From Pardosa pseudoannulata (Eukaryota > Arthropoda > Arachnida > Araneae > Lycosidae), in the NCBI GenBank assembly GCA_032207245.1, contig CM063510.1, positions 46,049,864-46,113,863 of the forward strand: a stretch of 64,000 bases of DNA, in the 5' to 3' direction. Positions 35,195-48,990 of this stretch are shown here, piece by piece; the stretch's first letter is position 1, and the number at the start of each line of letters is the position of its first letter. The notes under the pieces were generated by a model that did no database searches, was not told the origin of the DNA, and saw nothing but the letters and a program-made list of their open reading frames with translations. A program made the position numbers and the translations under genes.

Positions 35195-35850
35195 TTTGTC
35201 TAAATTTTTAAAGAATCTAAATTTTTAAAGAATAAAAACTATCATTTACTTTTATAATTTCCAATAACAAGAAAAATTATGATTTACTTTTATAATTTTC
35301 AATAAGAATAAAAACCATAATTTGCTTTTATGATTTCCAATAACAAGAAAAACTATCTTTACTTTTTCTTAAAGCTTTTTTCTCTTTATACACGAACATT
35401 CAGCTTCGTTTACCTGTATATACCGTTATTTTTGTACCCACAAACAAACCATGTTGTTACACTAACCCGTACTAGTAAATCATAATTTTTCTTGTTATTG
35501 GAAATTATAAAAGCAAATGATAGTTTTTATACTTGTTGGTTTGGTTTGGAGCGCTACGATCTACTGTTTTGCACACGAGGGTTAAAATATTCTTATTGGA
35601 AATTATAAAAGTAAAGATAGTTTTTCTTGTTATTGGAAATCATAAAAGCAAATTATGGTTTTTATTCTTATTGAAAATTATAAAAGTAAATCATAATTTT
35701 TCTTGTTATTGTAAATTATAAAAGCAAATGATAGTATTTATTCTTATTGGAAATTATAAAAGTACATGATAGTTTTTATTATTATTGGAAATTACAAAAG
35801 AAAATGATAGTTTTTATTCTTATTAGAAATTATAAAGCAAATGTCAATTT
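35195..35850. repeat. Inverted pair of ~43-bp minisatellite arrays
   Basis: A unit containing 'attggaaattataaaag' with 'aaatgatagtttttatt' and 'cttgtt' recurs in one orientation at about 35475-35850 (roughly seven units). Its reverse complement (cttttataatttccaataa) recurs at about 35195-35360 (roughly four units). The two arrays face each other across about 110 bp. A 3' fragment of a family A SINE on the minus strand interrupts the right array at about 35537-35585, and an opposite-strand family A SINE lies just left of the left array. Confidence 0.8.
35537..35585 (-). mobile_element. Family A SINE, 3' fragment
   Basis: It reads 'ttggtttggtttggagcgct' and 'tactgttttgcacacgaggg', the complement of the SINE tail and the end of its body. 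Confidence 0.7.
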
Positions 35851-36648
35851 ATTCTTGTTTGGTACTTATAAACTTTCTTATAGTATCATATGAAGAAAGT
35901 TTTTATAATTTCTACAAATTGAGTGAGCATTACAATAAAATTCAGATGGAGGGAAACAAACCTCATACCCTGGGCTTAACTTTGTCTTGGCCAGTCCGAG
36001 TTTTCATTATGCACAAACAACAAATGTGCTTAACATTTGGACACCAATGCATTGCATGTGTTTGTAGTTTTTCGTAGAATAAAACTATTTTTAGCCTCTT
36101 GACCCCTTTCAATAAGAAATAGAACATGTATTTCGGCTTTTTTCACTTAAACAAAAGTAACGGAATGCAAGCGAAATTATTCAACCGTGCTGCTCAGTAT
36201 TTTAGTTCTATATCAGCACGTGCGGAAAAATTCTATTTAAAAATCGTCTTTCGTTTTCTTTTTCTTAAACTTGTTGTAGCGTATTGCATCCCTTACGTAA
36301 AAATAACTGTTCGTTTTATTTATTTGAAGCATCGCAACTATTTCACTCTTACGAAAAATCTCTTGTCTTTGAAAAAGTCGCTGATGTGTGGAACTTTCTT
36401 AAGTGTTACCTCAAATAGGACTTGAGATGACGTGAATTGAGGTTGTAGATATTAAATATATCTCGCGAAAACTTTTATATTTTTATTGACTCTTTTTTTT
36501 GATAGGAGCTCTCGATTCTACTTGCAGAAGCTCAAAATTTAATGGGTCTCTTGCTTTCTCAAAGATTCGTTGAAAGATTCGTACGTTGAAAATGCATATG
36601 TTTCAACAGAAAGTTTCTCTTTCTCTCTCCCTTCCTTCTCTCTCTCTG
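35851..36648. other. AT-rich DNA, no gene seen
   Basis: Frames of about 78 and 99 codons occur (35841 and 36126), but their products match no family I know and the codon content looks like background. Confidence 0.35.
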
Positions 36649-38047
<1,399 letters not shown>

Positions 38048-38094
38048 ACACACACACACACATATATATATGTGTGTATCTATATATCTATCTA

Positions 38095-38147
<53 letters not shown>
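38048..38147. repeat. Mixed (CA)/(TA)/(TCTA) microsatellite
   Basis: CA repeats, short GT, TCTA and then TA repeats. This is the shared central tract between two inverted family M copies. Confidence 0.95.
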
Positions 38148-38150
<3 letters not shown>

Positions 38151-38577
38151 ATGAGACGGACTTCTCGATGGGGGTTTGCAGTCATGGCCATAAAAATGAT
38201 ACCGTTTTAGCCAAAGACCTTTATTAAGATAACGTTGAAGGACGGGTTCCCACTTCATCATAGGGACAGGACAAACTGAAGGGTCAGCTAGCATAAGTTC
38301 TATGTACAAGACACGTAACACCTGGGTCAACATCTGTGGGAAAATATCTCTAGAAAAATCTGTCTCCGACAGCGTGTATCTCCTTTATATTTAGAAATTT
38401 CCTAAATTGTCCGCTAGGGCCATGTAGGTTTATAATTGGCCAGGCCCTTTCTCTGAGAGCGTAACCTGTAGCCCCAGTGGTCAATTTAGATTAGGGGTTT
38501 TAAAAAGGGGAATGGAAAATGACGCTGGAATTTTTACCCTTGATTTAAGTTTTGAAAACCCCTGAGAATTTTCCTTG
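38148..38577 (-). repeat. Microsatellite-bounded repeat (family M, copy 3, inverted)
   Basis: On the minus strand it starts 'aaggaaaattctcaggggtt' at 38574 and ends with 'gaagtccgtctcattac' beside the central microsatellite. Its sequence is closest to copy 1 some 27 kb away (for example the shared 'ggagatacacgctgtcggag'). Confidence 0.85.
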
Positions 38578-38601
38578 CATATATATATATATATATATAT
38601 T

Positions 38602-38641
<40 letters not shown>
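38578..38641. repeat. (AT)n(GT)n microsatellite
   Basis: AT repeats then GT repeats, at the outer edge of family M copy 3. Confidence 0.95.
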
Positions 38642-38643
<2 letters not shown>

Positions 38644-38775
38644 CACTGAATAGCCATTACATTATGACCACCCTCAATTTATAACAGTAGGCTTGCCCAG
38701 AAACAAAACCACTGTGCGTCCACGACTGATGTGGCAGTATGTAAAGCGGCTATGAAGTGTCTTTCCAAACATAGC
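38641..38775 (+). mobile_element. Possible DNA-transposon terminal fragment
   Basis: 'tatacactgaatagccatta' followed by 'cattatgaccaccctc' resembles the ends of widespread Tc1/mariner-class repeats, and it begins at a TA. No opposite end or transposase was found. Confidence 0.35.
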
Positions 38776-41104
38776 TCGATTAGTGACATAAAGGGAAACA
38801 GCTGAAATGTATTTAACATTTACATAGCATAATATTATTATTTGTAAATGCACTTATTCTCTTTAAATGACCTGGCAAAAATCTTCGGCTATTTTTCTTT
38901 AAGTCAATCACTAAATATGATTCTTTTATTTCTTTAGGTTAAATTTCCTAAGCCCAAGCTGAAAATTAAATTTAAATGAATGTATTACTCAGTTTTAGAT
39001 GAATTATTTTATTTTCGTGCTATTGTTTAATGTATGTCCCTGGGAGACCAAATATTTGAAATTTCAAGTGTTCACATGTTCTATATTGTTTACATTCTTT
39101 CTTCAATACACAATATGTCTTGAGAAGGTACAAAAATGTGTCATGATTTCATCATTTTCTCACCTGGCAAGTGACACTCTCAAAGTGTCCAAGAGCGACA
39201 CCTGGTATTCTGTCAATACAGATGTAGTCATACGAAAAATGCAATCTTGAACTAGTGCATTATTACTTCAGCTTCGATTTCTAGAATGGAATTTTCTTTT
39301 TAAATTATTAAATTTTTTAGCTTTGGATCACCTATTGTAATTGGATTCTGTAACATATGTGAAGATGAAGTATGATTTTATTTTCAGCGAACTATGATCT
39401 ATGAGGCACACACTGATCTGCCCACTCTTTTTTAATCACCTATTTGTTGATTTTGTTGACGATTTAGAACGTTGCCTTGCGAAAAAAATTACAAAAATAA
39501 TCAAAATTTTTATTGCAATTTTGGATTTTGATACTATTGCAGAAAATAGTCGAATATAGCTTACAATCCCATGTAAATGATAAATAAACAATTGTTTTTT
39601 TTTTTGCTTTCCCATTGTTATTTTCTATTCTCGATTGCATTCGAGTGCGAAAAATTATAGCAACACAAAGTACAACGCCGCTCGAGTTAACTCGAGCGTG
39701 CACGTTAAGGGGTTAAGCAAAATCGTTCTTTCACCTTTGCGTGCTCTTCATAAAAACGAAAGGCACACCCTTTGCCTTTATTCGAGTAGCCTATGGCTCA
39801 CATCCTGGGCTTATCCGAGGGGTATAAGTAACAACAACAACAAGTTTGTCGATTTTCTGTTATAACATTGTATCTATATTAGTCTCATATGACAGCCACT
39901 CTTGTTTACTCTTGTGTGAATATTCGTTATACCGTATAAACAACTTGCAGTGTTAAACTAATTGTTAGCCTTGCAGTGTGTACTATATCAATAACATTAA
40001 GAGGGTAGTGAACTTTAAAAATTAATTCTTTGTGTTTTTGTCCAATCTACTTGAAAATATAGTTTTTTATTAATATATAATTATGTGAATTATAAAGAAG
40101 TATATTTATATGTAAGTGTTCTTAATTTCAAGGTAAAATGCTAATAATCTTAAAAGTTATTAATTAATAATTGTTTCAAAAGAAGAATTATTGAAAATAA
40201 TACATGCGCATGCTTTTTACCCATACTAAGGTCATTTTTTATCTAAAGAACCCCATTAAATTTTAGAATAAAAACATAATAGTTATCGCAAACATTCACT
40301 GGAAATTTTTTTGGAAGAAATGATAATAGTTAAAATATCTATTTTTCTCCTTCACAATATGTAAAAAATTTCCTTTAGTTAAAGAAAAAAAAATTTCCTG
40401 TTCGAAATATACTATTTTAGCTAATTTTTATTTAATACTTTACATGGTAAATTGTAGAAAAATTATCTGTCCATTAGAAATGCACCGGGGTGTTTCCAAT
40501 ACTTATAAAATTAGGAAATGTTTTAAAAGAAATTTGAAGTAGTTATTAGGAATAAATGAATTGCTTTATTTGGTAGTAATTATATTAATTATAAGATGAT
40601 TAGTTATTAAAATAGTCTTGTTTATTTTTAGTTTTAATTCACAATTTAATAAGACAAACATATCACATTTTCAGGCAAATTTCACCCAGCTGAACCTTTA
40701 GTGAAGCCTTAATAAAGAATTCTTTTAGAATTAATTGTATTCTGAACATAAAGATTTTTAGTTTCCTCTATTTATTTTATTTTTTTTTTATTTAGAGCCC
40801 TCTACTGTATCAACGGTTAAAAAAAATTATGAATTATAGAAAATCAAAACAATATCAAACAGAATTGTTTAATAAATAAGATGTTGTTGAAAAGAATAAA
40901 ATGATTGTGCCAATCATGAGGATCAATAATCAAGTTTTACCGTTAACAAATTTTCCGTGTTTTCAAATTTTTTGTACCTATTTTACTTTACTCTATGTTC
41001 CCTTTCCTTTTTAAGTAACACCCCTGATTTAGTGAAGAACGAGTTTGTATTGAAAAAATAATGAAAGAAACTTGACCTGTTTCTCATAAAAGTTTTACTA
41101 GTAT
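38776..41104. other. AT-rich DNA, no gene seen
   Basis: One spot at about 39670-39720 (ctcgagttaactcgagcg ... ttaaggggttaag) could be a piggyBac-like terminus. I could not find its partner. Confidence 0.35.
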
Positions 41105-41345
41105 ATTCTGGCCAAATGGATAGGGCGCTGTTCTTTACTACTGTAATTCGTGCATTTGAATCCCTCTGTTGGCATGTATTTTCTTAGTCTACTCGGAATT
41201 GGCTCCAAGCCATAAGTCCCAGTCGCATACGTGTCTCAGCCGCCATTAGTGAGCATGGTGGATCTTTGACCGACTAGAGTCCCGAATCCACAACCCTCCA
41301 GTTACGAGATCGCTGCCTTTGTCGACTCAGTCACCGCGGTTCTTA
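41105..41345. mobile_element. Composite of SINE A (plus) and SINE B (minus)
   Basis: The left part (41105-41230) follows family A order on the plus strand: 'ggccaaatggatagggcgct', 'tttgaatccctc', 'ggcatgtattttct', 'ataagtcccagtcgcatacg', 'tgtctcag'. The right part (41231-41345) is family B on the minus strand: 'cgccattagtgagcatgg' ... 'ctgcctttgtcgactcagtc' ... 'cgcggttct'. The join is at about 41230. Confidence 0.6.
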
Positions 41346-41558
41346 GCGTAGCTAAAATAATCCTTTTATGAATCCCTAATTTATAATTAATTGACTCTAT
41401 TTTACCTTTATAAGTTCCACAAATGTTATGTAAGGATTCATATATTAATTCAATTCTCAGAATAAGACAACATTTTAAATAACGAAATTATTCCGGAGTA
41501 CTCACATAACATATTAAAAAAACAAAACAGTTACAATAGTATCTTCTATTTGTTAATA

Positions 41559-42300
41559 CAGTGGTTTCCGCTTAATGTGATCAGTTTGGGACATCGTGAT
41601 TTTGATGACAATAACCGATTGATAACAATAAACGATGTGTAAAATTAGATAAATTTACCCCCCCTTTAATTCACACTTACTAAATTTTAAAACAAAATGA
41701 AAAAACACACTTTATATTTATGTACTGTATATTATCCTTTAAAACGTAAAAATTGTATACATAATTAAAAAAAATTGATCAATTGTTGACTGTCTACAAT
41801 TTTTTCTAAGAAGCTCATTGATGAATTGTTCGTAACCATAATCAACCTGGCATAAACGATTTAAAATTTCGATCTTTTGTTTAAATGTTAAATCATTTCG
41901 GTTTCTGGCTTCCATATCGACAAGCTGCATGTAAGCAAACAAGGCATAAAATGTGAATACGCTCCTTCTCAGTTCCGATAATAATGTGTTGCCTTTTGCT
42001 TATCTGATATCCATTGACCACCTGCAGGGTGTGCTAATTTCTGAAAAATTCCAGGTAAATCCCCACTTCTTTGTTTATTGAAGAGGAGAATTCTAGGAAA
42101 TTCAAACAACAACGAAGGGAAAGAAAAGAATGGGTTCCTTCTGAATATATTGTGAATATTCCTTTCCTAGTTCAAATGAGGTTGGAAAACTGATCCCATT
42201 AACCGATGTAACGATCACGTAAAGCGATAATTTTAACATACAAATGGATAGAGAAAATCGGGACCAAGTGATTTCGGTAACAATAAAAATTAGTCCACTG
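41559..42300 (-). mobile_element. pogo/Tigger-like deletion derivative (family T1, copy 2)
   Basis: It is flanked by TA (41557-41558 and 42301-42302), and the ends read cagtggtttccgcttaatgt and, on the minus strand, cagtggactaatttttattg. The right end has lost part of the inverted repeat. The body matches copy 1 and copy 3 inverted. Size is 742 bp. Confidence 0.85.
41739..41942 (-). pseudogene. Tigger-like transposase relic in T1 copy 2
   Basis: A 67-codon open frame joins the N-terminal DNA-binding start (RNRDLTFKQKIEIL type; here RNDLTFKQKIEILNR) directly to the C-terminal tail (RQSTIDQFF) with the same reading frame kept through the deletion. The catalytic domain is missing. Because the frame is open, a short DNA-binding peptide is possible in principle, but there is no sign of expression. 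Confidence 0.7.
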
Positions 42301-42542
42301 TATTTCCAAGGGAGCGTAACTACGGCTTAGAGCAAAGGTTCTCAAGCTTTTACAGTCACGGATGAGCTTTGAAATTGGAAATTCATCCTAGAACACTAAA
42401 TTTTATCTATAAGCCTTTTCTGCATTTAGAAAATATAACGACAGAATAGCATTGACGATACAAGGTAGTTTCGTCTTGTTAAAGCTTTCAAAACATCAAA
42501 TTTCCTTTTTTAACTCTTTTCATGAACAAATTTCCCATTGCA

Positions 42543-42724
42543 GATAGTTGGTTGGTTGGGAGCACTACCATCTACTTTTTGCAACACGAGGGAAAATGAG
42601 ACCGGGACCTACTGCTTAAAGCCGATTCCGAACGGCTACGAACATCCATGCCACAGTGGGACTCGAACCCACGAACTCCGGTTCCGAAGGTCAGTACCCT
42701 AACCATTCGGCCATCGTTCGGCCC
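42543..42724 (-). mobile_element. tRNA-derived SINE, family A
   Basis: Well-preserved minus-strand copy: 'ttgcaacacgagg', 'gagaccgggacctactgctt', 'ccgaacggctacgaacatcc', 'cgaacccacgaactccggtt' and 'ctaaccattcggccatcgtt'. Confidence 0.85.
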
Positions 42725-42817
42725 ATTGCAGATGGAAAATACACACATGAAAAAAAACTTTGAAAATAAATTAAGGACAAATATTGGGATAAAAAATTTG
42801 TTATTTTGTTAACTAAC

Positions 42818-43731
42818 ATATAGCCCGTCATGTGACGGGATCAGTAAAATTTTTAATTTTCTAGAATTGTAAAGTACCTTATAAGGCAGGTAAAAAAACG
42901 ACTTGTTTTTTGGCTGAGAATTATCTGGTACACGCTCGATAATTTGTTTATCTTCACTGACAGCATGTTAGTTGCCAACTTTAATTTATCTTGTCATATT
43001 ACGTGATAGGATGGAGAGCAGAGGTTTTAATATTGACAGTGATTATTTGGCGGTATATATGAATGATGTCCAAAATTTAGTGAATCGATTGCAAACCGTG
43101 TGGTTATGTATAAAAAACAAACACACAAACGAACAAACTTCTTAATTTTCAAAGATTTACTAAACTTAAAAGCTAGATATTTATTAGTTCGTGAAATAGA
43201 CTCCTAGACTTTTATGAAAAAAATTTGTCGTTAATACCGGGGATAAAAATTTCGTTGCAACAAAAAATAATCGATGATTAAATTTTAAATTAGCACATAT
43301 GTACCTAATCTATTATTTAATACAAATATAAAAGAAAATTATTGACGTAATATCTAAGTTCAGTGATAAAACGTATGAAAATAATGCAGACGATATTTAA
43401 ATAATTTAAAATAAGAAATGATTAAAGGAGATGGTTAAAGGAATGACGTCATAATGCTAGAGAAAAATGTTATCTTTACCTATTTATTATGCGATAAATT
43501 GATCAATTTAATATTCTGCTCTTAACCGGAGACGCTTGAAATAATGGCATTAAACTCTCGAAAAGGGGGAAGGAGTGGATTTCGAACGTTTTCGAATTCG
43601 CTTTGAATTTTGGTAACCCTAACTCCTCAAAAATACAATATGGATCCCTCTATCCATTCCAGGTACAACTGCTTCATAAATTCGCATACAGACGGACAGG
43701 TCGACAGACAACTTAGGCTATTATTACATAG
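42818..43731 (-). mobile_element. Hairpin-ended repeat (family H), best copy
   Basis: It begins 'atatagcccgtca' with a perfect 7-bp-stem hairpin at 42824-42839 (cccgtca tg tgacggg) and ends 'ggctattattacatag' near 43731. It aligns inverted to 33278-34195 over its length. No coding sequence. Confidence 0.75.
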
Positions 43732-44424
43732 AAGATTTGCCATTATTTAATTAAATTTATACTTTCATATTTTTACATCATCATTATAAAATTCTTTTCC
43801 GTTTATTTCACGAAAAATGTTCTTAGTTTTAAAATTTTAACATTCTGACTTCCAGGAATTCTGCTACCTATTTACGTATAAACAAGATTGTTTATTTATT
43901 CTTACTAAATTTGGTTTAAACTTAGAATTACTTGTTACAGTTTAAATACACGTATAACACCCAAATATTACTCTGGTCTACAGTTCTGAGTGAAACATTT
44001 CCCACATGCTGTGAATCTAATAAACTTTTATTTAAAAGTCGTTAAACCTTTTCAATTGGTATGCAAGTAAGGATATCTAGCTCGATTACATATTCAATAA
44101 TCGAAAAGACAGCTTAAGAGGGAGGATTATTTTCCTATTTTTAAATCTTCCTTTTGTTCGTCATTTTAATGAGAGTTGAAACTGGATTTTACACTGAAGC
44201 ATAGCTCTAATCCATTTATTTAACTGTAATATCTTTATTTTTGCTTGTTTTCTCAGATGAAAAAATTTCCAGATATGTATTTAATTGGAATTAAATTTAT
44301 AGTCTTAAGTATGGCTATTTAATGATTTAAATGGTTATTAACATGAGATAAATAAAAACTAACTTTTGTTCTCAGATTAAAACATAGTTAAATCACGTCT
44401 TACAGACTTTCGGTTTAACTGTTT
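43732..44424. other. AT-rich DNA, no gene seen
   Basis: Nothing recognised. Confidence 0.4.
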
Positions 44425-44580
44425 TGGTTTAGATCACTACGATCTGCAATTTTTGCTGTACGAATGCTATCGACCGACTCCTACCACTTAAAAGCTGATT
44501 ACGAAGGACTACGAACATCCATGCCGGGAGCGAAATTCGAACCCGCGGAATCCGATACTGAAGATCAGTTTACCAATGTA
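44425..44580 (-). mobile_element. tRNA-derived SINE, family A (diverged)
   Basis: Minus-strand landmarks include 'ttggtttagatcactacg', 'ggactacgaacatccatgcc' and 'cgaacccgcggaatccgat'. Confidence 0.7.
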
Positions 44581-46229
44581 AAGCATTTAATTTCGATTTG
44601 GGAGAAATATAATTTAGCACAAATAGGCAATTTGAATACGTAATTCTGTTTAGTTTTCTGTTTAGTTTCGTTTAAGTGTTAAAACGAATTACTCCTAAAA
44701 ATTTGTTTTTACCTTTCAGAAATCTTAATTTTTTAGGATCAAATTATAATTCTAAAAATGTTTATTACCAAGAAAAGAAAAGTTTCAAATGAAAAAAAAC
44801 TAAGGCTATTCAAAAATACTAATATCTAAAACAGTAATATCAAATAGTAATAAACCCTTCTACTTTAAAGTATTATCGCTATATATCAGCGATATCAATA
44901 AAAATTGAGGAATATATCGCAATATTAAATATCTGATATCTTCCAGCCCTAGTAATAACCCTAATTTGAAACGAATATTTCAAAAACTTTACACTTCAAT
45001 AAAGTTCCAAATCTTTCATTAATTTTTCATGTCATCTTGTTTGTTTACTTAAAGTAAAATTCTGATAATTGAGTAATAAATCATAATATTTAATGGTTTA
45101 TTTTTCATTACATAGATTTTTTTAAACACACACTTTTTCTGGAAAAGTCTGCGAAATTTGTGATGGGTGAAAAAGATTGAGGATGGGATACGTAGACTAA
45201 GGAAGATTTTGAACCACTGCTGTAGGGTATAGCTTTCCCGATTTTTTTTTTCATCACTCCCTTTTCAGAAAAAACACAGTTACTCCCGTTCTTTACATCA
45301 TTTGATGTAATAACCCACAATTTCGAACTTTTAAGACCGTATTCCATTTTTTCCAAACAGTGACTTGATGATTCCCTTAGGTCATTCTTCTTGAACGATT
45401 TAGTGGACAAATAAAAAATGGATCCTTCAGAACACAGTAGGACAGTATTGGAAACTGGAGACTTATAGAAAATGTTCCAGAATCTTGTGTGGAAAATGCA
45501 AAATACCACTTAGCTTACGAAAAAAAAAAAGGATTTAAAAATTTTTTTAATTAAAATATAAGCAATATTGTAATTGATGTTTATATTTTTATAAAGTTGT
45601 TGGTGGCATTTGCCACGACTTCCTGTTTTCTACAACTCAAGTACGAACTCGTTGATATTCCGCAAAGAAATTCTTCTAACACCTATAAGTAATAAATTAT
45701 AGATTGTCTGTATTATCTATGCACTTCAAAAAATTCAGGACGGAAAGGCTTAACGTTTTTCTTTAATAGTTTTAACTCAAGAGCCTTTGAAAAACGTCCC
45801 GTGCAACCCGCCGTAATCCACCTGTTCATCTGCATACAATTTTAATAGTTTAGCTTATAGCTCTAAGGTCAATTTTCTTTCTCTCAAAATTTCTATAATT
45901 TTAGTTGAAAATGCTTAAAATGTGTTTTAGGTGGGAGCTGATGGGGTGCAGTGTGCCTGCCTAGAAATGGCTAAAGGCAGAAATCGAACTTTCTTTGGAA
46001 TGCGGGCTAAGACCAGATTCCAGCAAAATCTTCACTGAGTATACAAATTGCCTTAACTAACAGTTAGATTGACATATATTTTTGTATTATTATTCGCAGT
46101 GCTTATACTCTTCAGGCAGATTTTTCTAGAATAGAACACTGATGTTTCGCAAATCGGCTCATTTGTATATAATTCACAGTAAATAAGCAAGAATTACGTA
46201 AAAATTTAGTGATCTTGCAGTGATTATGC
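44581..46229. other. AT-rich DNA, no supported gene
   Basis: A 133-codon minus-strand frame at 45108-45509 has no recognisable domain. The plus strand near 45210 (gaaccactgctgtagg) faintly recalls a hAT terminus. Confidence 0.35.
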
Positions 46230-46670
46230 TTAACCTTTTCCAGAGGGGCTGGGACAGTATGTGTCCCGCAAATGCATTAGTCCTTTCAAAAGGTTAATAT
46301 ACGCCTAAAGGATATCTCATAATGAAATGATTTATATACCTGTAACAGGAAAATGAATAGCAAAAATCTGGAATCATTTTTGAGAACAAAATTGCATAAC
46401 ATAGCTACTGAATACTTGTTTACATGAATCATTTTAAAGCTAAGTATTTTACTTAATATAAATGAATTTTAAATTACATTTTTACACACTTTCACGGGGG
46501 ATTTTGTAGATTTTTAAAATTTATTATATTCATTTAATTGTGGGGTATATTTTTGCTTAAGCGATTTCAATATAACGGTATTGTAAACCAGACACAGTAA
46601 GACAACAGCTATGTGTCAGAATATAGTAATGAATGCTGGGCAGCTTAAGACACAAATGGAAAAGGGTTAA
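46230..46670. mobile_element. piggyBac-like MITE
   Basis: It is bounded by TTAA on both sides (46230-46233 and 46667-46670). The ends read ttaaccttttcca and, on the minus strand, ttaacccttttcca, matching the TTAA-CCC(T) style of piggyBac termini. About 440 bp with no coding. Pairing beyond the first 14 bases is poor. Confidence 0.55.
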
Positions 46671-47019
46671 AAATAGACAGCTGCTTCCCAGCTATCAATG
46701 AGGTGTTATAGTTATGCAAGCGAACTTATGACTAAAAAAATTAATCAATACTATAAGCTATTTCTAACAGGAGAAGATGAGGTGGTTAGTTCACAAATAA
46801 GTGGTACCTCTAAATAATGGACATTGATTGGGACTGGATATTTTGTCCGTATTCGGGAAGGATCCCCTATCCGAGAGGACAAAAATTTTTTTTGGCATTT
46901 AACATATCTAAACATTAATAACCTCTATTCCTAAAATAAACCAGCAAAGAGAGTATGTACATTGAGAAATATAATATAATATTTTCAAAGAGAGTATGTC
47001 TATTGTATGAGATTACAAG

Positions 47020-47874
47020 CAGTGGCGTACTAAGGCTAAAGCGGGCCTTAGGCAACACTGTAATTCCGGGCCTATTTTTCAGTCATGACACGTACTTTGA
47101 GTTTGGTAGCTTGGTTTTAAAGCATATAGTATGTATTGCTATTTAATTATGGGATTCCAAGAAAAAAAAAGGAAAAAATAATATACATGTACAAAAATTA
47201 AATAAACATAATTTATTAAAACACACAAACAAATTTATTAAAATAAACAAACATAAACATAATTAATAAAAAACAATAATTCTTAAACAAATACACCCAG
47301 ACTGATTAGTTATATTGCCATTTTTTCTCATTTTTAATTCTGCAAGCTCGTCTATTAGTTTGTTATAATTATTAGAGTTATTTAATAACTCTTTTTCTAT
47401 ATAAAGTAATGATAAACTATTTAATTTTTGTTGGCCTAATGTGAATTAAATTTTTTTTTTATTCTGGCCATTACTGAGAGCTTGCTTTTACCACTTGCAT
47501 TTATTATTGGAAGGGTTAAATAAATTCTCTTAATTATGTTTAAATTAGGGAATGTTGCAATAATGATATTTTCCTGAATAAATGATCACATGGGTACAGG
47601 CGAAAGCCTTTACTGACGTTTAGAGTAAAGGCTTGATAAACGCGAGTCTCGATCGTATTTACACACATCGATACTAGTGCGTAAGCACGAGAATGCTCGT
47701 CCATACTTGTCGACTTTATCAATCAACGATTCGGCATAATTTGGATACGTTTCATCAATAAATAAGAATATCACGTTTTTCTGTTAAATAAAAATTAAAA
47801 ACCTAATTTTCGGGTCCCAAAAATTACGGGCCCTGGGCACGTGCCTAAGTTGCCTAGGCCTTAGTCCGACCCAG
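47020..47874 (-). mobile_element. hAT-like transposon, internally reduced (hAT-1)
   Basis: The ends are cagtggcgtactaaggc at the left and, on the minus strand, ctgggtcggactaaggcc at the right; the duplicate copy at 49486 keeps cagggtcgga. The 8-bp target duplication is attacaag (47012-47019) versus attagaag (47875-47882); the duplicate copy at 49487-49494 has the exact attacaag. Eight-base duplications and such ends mark the hAT superfamily. The minus strand carries a transposase C-terminal remnant. Confidence 0.75.
47330..47570 (-). pseudogene. hAT transposase C-terminal dimerisation domain remnant in hAT-1
   Basis: The minus strand reads FPNLNIIKRIYLTLPI and NASGKSKLSVMARIKKK, followed further on by an acidic and basic tail. 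The pattern 'FPN...R I.LT.P...ASgerSFS.' is the conserved dimerisation region at the end of hAT transposases. The zinc finger and RNase H-like catalytic core are missing, and there are frame disruptions. Confidence 0.65.
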
Positions 47875-48990
47875 ATTAGAAGAAAACGCAAATTAAGACA
47901 ATAATAAAAGGCATTAGAACTGAATCACAGTAACTACTACACTCAACAAAGAATAAAATTCATTAACATTTGTGCCAAAGTAATTTAGAGTAATCTGTTA
48001 ACATATTGTTTTTTCCTTTACATAGAAAACTTTTTCTTCGTGATGAATTTTTATTTATTTACCTGTTCAAATCCGTCACCATCCCACTTTATTAACAAAA
48101 CTTTTAAAGCTTTTCAGTATATATGAGTGCTTTTGAAAAGTCATGAATATGAGCGTAGTTCCCTTCCACAGTAGTTACATACTCCTCAGAAATTTCATTA
48201 TTGTCGGAAAAAATTTAACTTTTCATTGTTGTCTCTGAAGAGAAAATAGGAAACATTCAAACCCGCTTTCTCTTTGTATAAATCGTTACCAATTTTGAGA
48301 TATTATGCGCGGCTAACATTAGAATGCAGACTTGTCACGTGATATGTACTCTCTTCTTTGTTTTCTTCAGTTTCACTATCAACTATTGCTATTACAGTGC
48401 GCGAACTTACGAATCCCACATTTTAAAAAAATTTTAAAATGGCCTCAGGACACTTCAGATTGTGAATGGAAAGGATGCGGGTAGCTATAAATTCTAGTTT
48501 TAAGGGGAAAATTTCAGAGACGCAAAAATTCTTTGTGAGTATGTCTACATGACAGAGAAAATAAAAGAAAAGTTATTTGGTGAATAACTGTTATTAGCGA
48601 GCGTATCGAATTATATGGAACTCTACTGTAGAGGGCCGTTCACTATTCAGAGTGGATAACACAAACAACCCTATATTATGGGACTGGAAATTACAAAAAT
48701 GTCCGTTAATTAGAAGTGTCAGTAATTCGGGAATATAATGAATATACCATTGTATTACAGTAACACTTTCACGAATCTAAATAGTTTACCTAAACTGCTT
48801 TGTTAAAAAATATCAATCTAAGAACCATTATAATTAATATTGATAGGTATAGCAATAACTTTATGGCAATAGCTATACTGATCAATATAAGGTTTTCAAG
48901 CAGTAGGTCTAGGAAACTTGTACAGTTTAAGAGGTATTTTGTGTACGCATTTCCAGTTCCTAGAGCAGGGATGGACAAACTTTTTCGGCC
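47388..48990. repeat. 1.6-kb tandem duplication, copy 1
   Basis: It is repeated directly at 48991-50580. The left limit lies inside hAT-1 (about 47388-47400). The right limit is inside the terminal repeat of hAT-2, whose first ~26 bases (cagggatggacaaacttttt...) end this copy at 48990. Copy 1 keeps about 25 bp (near 48087-48112) that copy 2 lacks. Confidence 0.9.

Noticed and set aside
45108..45509. 133-codon minus-strand frame
   Set aside because: No recognisable domain, background-like composition and low-complexity stretches from A/T runs. Not enough to call a gene.
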